Below are positions 5,500-7,577 of a stretch of 7,577 bases of DNA, one piece after another; within the stretch, counting starts at the first letter, position 1, and every line of letters starts with the position of its first letter. The DNA comes from Campylobacterales bacterium (GTDB taxonomy: Bacteria; Campylobacterota_A; Desulfurellia; JAADFJ01): NCBI GenBank assembly GCA_027080125.1, contig JALWSW010000070.1:1-7577 (forward strand). Direction: 5' to 3'. The translations under genes and the position numbers were made by a program. The notes under the pieces were generated by a model, which made no database searches, was not told the origin of the DNA, and saw only the letters and a program-made list of their open reading frames with translations.

Positions 5500-6162
5500 A
5501 TGGAAGCCCCGACATTTTTGGATTTTATACCGTTACCGCAATATATTTCATTCACATGGCTGATTATTATAGGACTCATAATAGCATCTCTAATTGTTCG
5601 TTCCTCTCTGAAGATATTGCCGGGACACTTTCAGAATGTTTTTGAAGCTGCTGTAGATGGAATTTATAAGTTTTTTGAAGAAATTCTCGGCAAAGAGGAG
5701 ATAAAAAAGCATTTCCCTCTTATTGCAACACTTTCACTCTTTATTCTTGCGGCAAATCTTACCGAACTTATACCCTATTTTGACCCTCCGACAAGTAAAC
5801 TTGATACAACACTCTCAATGACCCTGATAGTGTTTGTATATTACCAATATCTTGGTATCCGGCGGCACGGATTCGGATACATAAAGCATTTCACAGGTCC
5901 TATCTGGTGGCTTGCACCCTATTTTATGCCGCTGGAAATAATAGGACATTTTGCACGTATACTTTCGCTTTCGGTTCGACTTTTCGGCAATATATTCGGA
6001 GATGATATGCTTTTGGCAGTATTTTTTATGCTTTTCCCTTATATTGTTCCGATACCGGTTATGTTTTTGGTAATTTTTTCTGCACTGCTTCAGGCATTTA
6101 TCTTTGCGCTTTTATCAGCGCTATATATTGCCGATGCAGTCAGCGAACCGGCGCATGAATAA
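5500..6162 (+). CDS. atpB: ATP synthase F0 subunit a
   Basis: Membrane stator subunit forming the ion half-channels against the c-ring. 220 residues from the ATG at 5500, which has TTTGGAGG ending nine bases upstream; an in-frame TTG at 5491 directly abuts that site and is rejected. The essential arginine is Arg160 in SLSVRLFGNIFGDD (compare R210 LFGN in E. coli), with Asn164 conserved and Asp169 at the position of E. coli Glu219. The final helix contains LQAFIFALLSALYI with Gln198 (E. coli Gln252 position). NLTELIPYFDPPTS (86-99) is the usual loop before the third helix. Five to six membrane helices are evident. It is followed after 39 bases by atpE, with the same order as other F0 clusters. 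No atpF, atpH or F1 genes follow. Confidence 0.96.
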   Translation: MEAPTFLDFIPLPQYISFTWLIIIGLIIASLIVRSSLKILPGHFQNVFEAAVDGIYKFFEEILGKEEIKKHFPLIATLSLFILAANLTELIPYFDPPTSKLDTTLSMTLIVFVYYQYLGIRRHGFGYIKHFTGPIWWLAPYFMPLEIIGHFARILSLSVRLFGNIFGDDMLLAVFFMLFPYIVPIPVMFLVIFSALLQAFIFALLSALYIADAVSEPAHE

Positions 6163-6201
6163 ATAATAGAAATATAAAATTGAAAACTTTAGGAGGTTTT
6201 T

Positions 6202-6546
6202 ATGAGGTTTTGGAAGGTAGCTGGACTGGCGGCTTTTGTGCTTATAGTCGCTATACCTGCTTTGGCTGCGGGTGAAGGATCAGGTTTATCCGTTCTGCAG
6301 AAGATTCCTTATTACCAGATGGTTGTGCTTGGAGCGCCTATCGGATTGGGAGCCGCTGCAGCAGGCGGCGGAATCGGAATGGGGCATGTTGTTAACGGAA
6401 CAGCAACTGCAACGGCAAGAAATCCCGGTCTTGGCGGCAAACTGATGACCTTGATGATGATCGGTTTAGCGATGATTGAGGCTCAGGTTATCTATACTCT
6501 GGTCATCGTTCTTTTACTTCTTTTCACAAATCCGTTTCATATCTAA
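6202..6546 (+). CDS. atpE: ATP synthase F0 subunit c (with N-terminal leader-like extension)
   Basis: Proteolipid that forms the rotating c-ring. It has 114 residues, about 30-35 longer than the common 75-85. The extra N-terminus (MRFWKVAGLAAFVLIVAIPALAAGEG) looks like a signal peptide, with a positive start, a hydrophobic core and an ALA-A site near residue 22. The core hairpin follows: helix one with GAPIGLGAAAAGGGIGMG (44-61), the polar loop ARNPG (72-76), and helix two with the ion-binding Glu93 in GLAMIEAQVIYTLV. At the positions of the Na+ ligands known from Ilyobacter tartaricus (Gln32, Val63, Ser66) this protein has Met60, Met91 and Ala94, so proton rather than sodium coupling is inferred. 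AGGAGG lies five bases before the ATG. Last gene of the operon, with a terminator five bases after its stop. Confidence 0.95.
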   Translation: MRFWKVAGLAAFVLIVAIPALAAGEGSGLSVLQKIPYYQMVVLGAPIGLGAAAAGGGIGMGHVVNGTATATARNPGLGGKLMTLMMIGLAMIEAQVIYTLVIVLLLLFTNPFHI

Positions 6547-6550
6547 GATA

Positions 6551-6589
6551 AAAACTCGCCCTCTTCTTAAGAGACGGGCGAGTTTTTTT
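6551..6589 (+). terminator. Intrinsic terminator after atpE
   Basis: Perfect 11-base inverted repeat AAAACTCGCCC (6551-6561) and GGGCGAGTTTT (6576-6586), followed by a run that makes seven Ts at 6583-6589. The loop can form a further small stem (TCTT/AAGA). A strong rho-independent terminator that ends the trxB-hemL-atp operon. The leading A-run means it could also work for transcripts from the other strand. Confidence 0.93.
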
Positions 6590-6617
6590 CGAAATTGCTC
6601 TATTTTCCGATGATATT

Positions 6618-7577
6618 ATGAAATATCGCATTAGTGTCACCTTAAACGGCAAAACGGTTGTTGTTTTTGCCGAAAAGGGCAATCTTTATCAAATACTTAC
6701 CAATAACTCGCTTATTTGCTCCCCATGCGGAGGCAATCAGCAATGCGGACAATGCAAAATCAGGGCAGACATTCCAGCAACTGAGAATGAAAAAAGGATT
6801 CTCACGAGCAATGAGCTGTCATCAAATATACGTCTTGCATGTTTTCATGATATCGACAGAAATTTATCAATCGTAATACAAAATCGATCTGAAGATATAA
6901 AAGCCGTATCAGATTCTACTCTGTTTATTGATAATATTAATCCAATAGTATACAAAAAATCGATACCGATAGACAAAAATCATGGTTTTTCCTCAGACAA
7001 AGCATACCTGGAATATGCTCTTGGGGCAGAAATTGGCAATGGGCTGCTGAGCTTAATTCCAGCCGCGATGTCAGCTAAAAATATTGATGCTGCTATATCA
7101 GGAAACAGCGTTATATCGTTTTTCTGCAAGAATCCGCTGCTTTTGGCAATAGATCTAGGCACAACAACCATAGCGGGGAAGCTGTTTGATACGGAAGGCA
7201 ATATGATTGCTCAGGCAAGCATAGCAAATTCTCAAAGAAAATATGGATACGATGTAATAAGCAGAATAAGATATGCGGCTAAGAATCCTGAGCATTTGAA
7301 AGAGACGGTAATTAAAGATATCGATACCCTTGTAACTAAGCTATCCGCAAAATCAAAACCATCAGATAAGATTGTTTATGTATGTATAGCAGCCAATTCG
7401 GCAATGACGCATCTGGCATACGGCATACCTACCGACAGACTTGCGGTTTTCCCATATAAAAACATCATCACCACGCTAAAGACCAATGCCGCTGAAATGG
7501 GGATTCGTTCCCTTGATAAAGCTACAACAATACGGTTTGCTCCTCTTATCGATGCTTATATAGGCGGAGATATAACA
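6618..7577 (+). CDS. Ferredoxin-ASKHA ATPase, corrinoid-protein reductive activase family (partial)
   Basis: The first 320 codons of a COG3894/RACE-type protein (2Fe-2S plus DUF4445), cut by the window end. Family members use ATP to drive electron transfer that reduces inactive Co(II) corrinoid proteins to Co(I), for example in the acetyl-CoA pathway or in methyltransferase systems. Residues 1-90 form a plant-type ferredoxin domain with C37-x5-C43-x2-C46 and Cys75 (LACFH) as cluster ligands; Cys34 is an extra cysteine close by. After a variable linker the ASKHA nucleotide fold begins with LAIDLGTTTIAGKLFD (176-191), then GYDVISRIRYA (210-220), ANSAMTHLAYGIP (259-271) and AYIGGDIT (313-320). 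The ATG at 6618 gives the expected N-terminal beta strand, but no ribosome binding site is visible and only 28 bases separate it from the terminator T-run. The natural target is not shown by the neighbours present here. Confidence 0.88.
   Translation, partial: MKYRISVTLNGKTVVVFAEKGNLYQILTNNSLICSPCGGNQQCGQCKIRADIPATENEKRILTSNELSSNIRLACFHDIDRNLSIVIQNRSEDIKAVSDSTLFIDNINPIVYKKSIPIDKNHGFSSDKAYLEYALGAEIGNGLLSLIPAAMSAKNIDAAISGNSVISFFCKNPLLLAIDLGTTTIAGKLFDTEGNMIAQASIANSQRKYGYDVISRIRYAAKNPEHLKETVIKDIDTLVTKLSAKSKPSDKIVYVCIAANSAMTHLAYGIPTDRLAVFPYKNIITTLKTNAAEMGIRSLDKATTIRFAPLIDAYIGGDIT

Noticed and set aside
6610..6621. ATG at 6610 as a start or leader peptide before the activase
   Set aside because: It encodes only three codons before a stop and has no ribosome binding site; it is also out of frame with the activase.
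6658..6876. Plus-strand frame of about 72 codons overlapping the activase start
   Set aside because: It is an alternate frame of the ferredoxin domain, whose cysteine motif is clear in the other frame.

Overview
The window is AT-rich chromosomal DNA with tightly packed genes. The best guess for its source is an anaerobic deltaproteobacterium (Desulfobacterota). The grounds are a membrane-sector ATP synthase cluster (atpZ-atpI-atpB-atpE) that ends in a terminator with no F1 genes, a c subunit with a signal-like N-terminal extension, and a corrinoid-protein reductive activase of the kind found in anaerobes. This is inferred from gene content; no 16S or other marker is present.

Left part (1-1998, minus strand): a two-gene arsenic resistance operon, arsC (thioredoxin-coupled arsenate reductase) then acr3 (arsenite efflux permease). 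A good promoter lies upstream of arsC, and two small inverted repeats sit in the usual place for a repressor operator. No arsR is in view. Upstream of arsC, on the same strand, is cutA.

Middle (1999-3580): cutA and trxA diverge from a 130-base region whose two candidate promoters overlap on a TTGAC-N6-GTCAA inverted repeat. trxA (WCGPC thioredoxin) is followed, after a 213-base noncoding stretch, by trxB (thioredoxin reductase). Together trxA and trxB form the NADPH-to-thioredoxin chain that could recycle ArsC, encoded about 550 bases away.

Right part (3577-6589, plus strand): trxB, hemL (glutamate-1-semialdehyde aminomutase), atpZ and atpI overlap one another by 4, 1 and 19 bases, so they are probably translated as a coupled unit that continues into atpB and atpE. 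The run ends in a strong intrinsic terminator at 6551-6589. The F1 genes must lie elsewhere.

Right end (6618-7577): the first 320 codons of a [2Fe-2S] ferredoxin-ASKHA ATPase fusion (COG3894/RACE family, reductive activation of corrinoid proteins), cut by the window edge. It has no visible ribosome binding site.

I saw no tRNA, rRNA, CRISPR, insertion sequence or phage feature. Every large open frame fits a known family. Nothing here looks like a wholly undescribed system; the points of interest are gene arrangement, candidate regulatory sites and a few residue-level departures.
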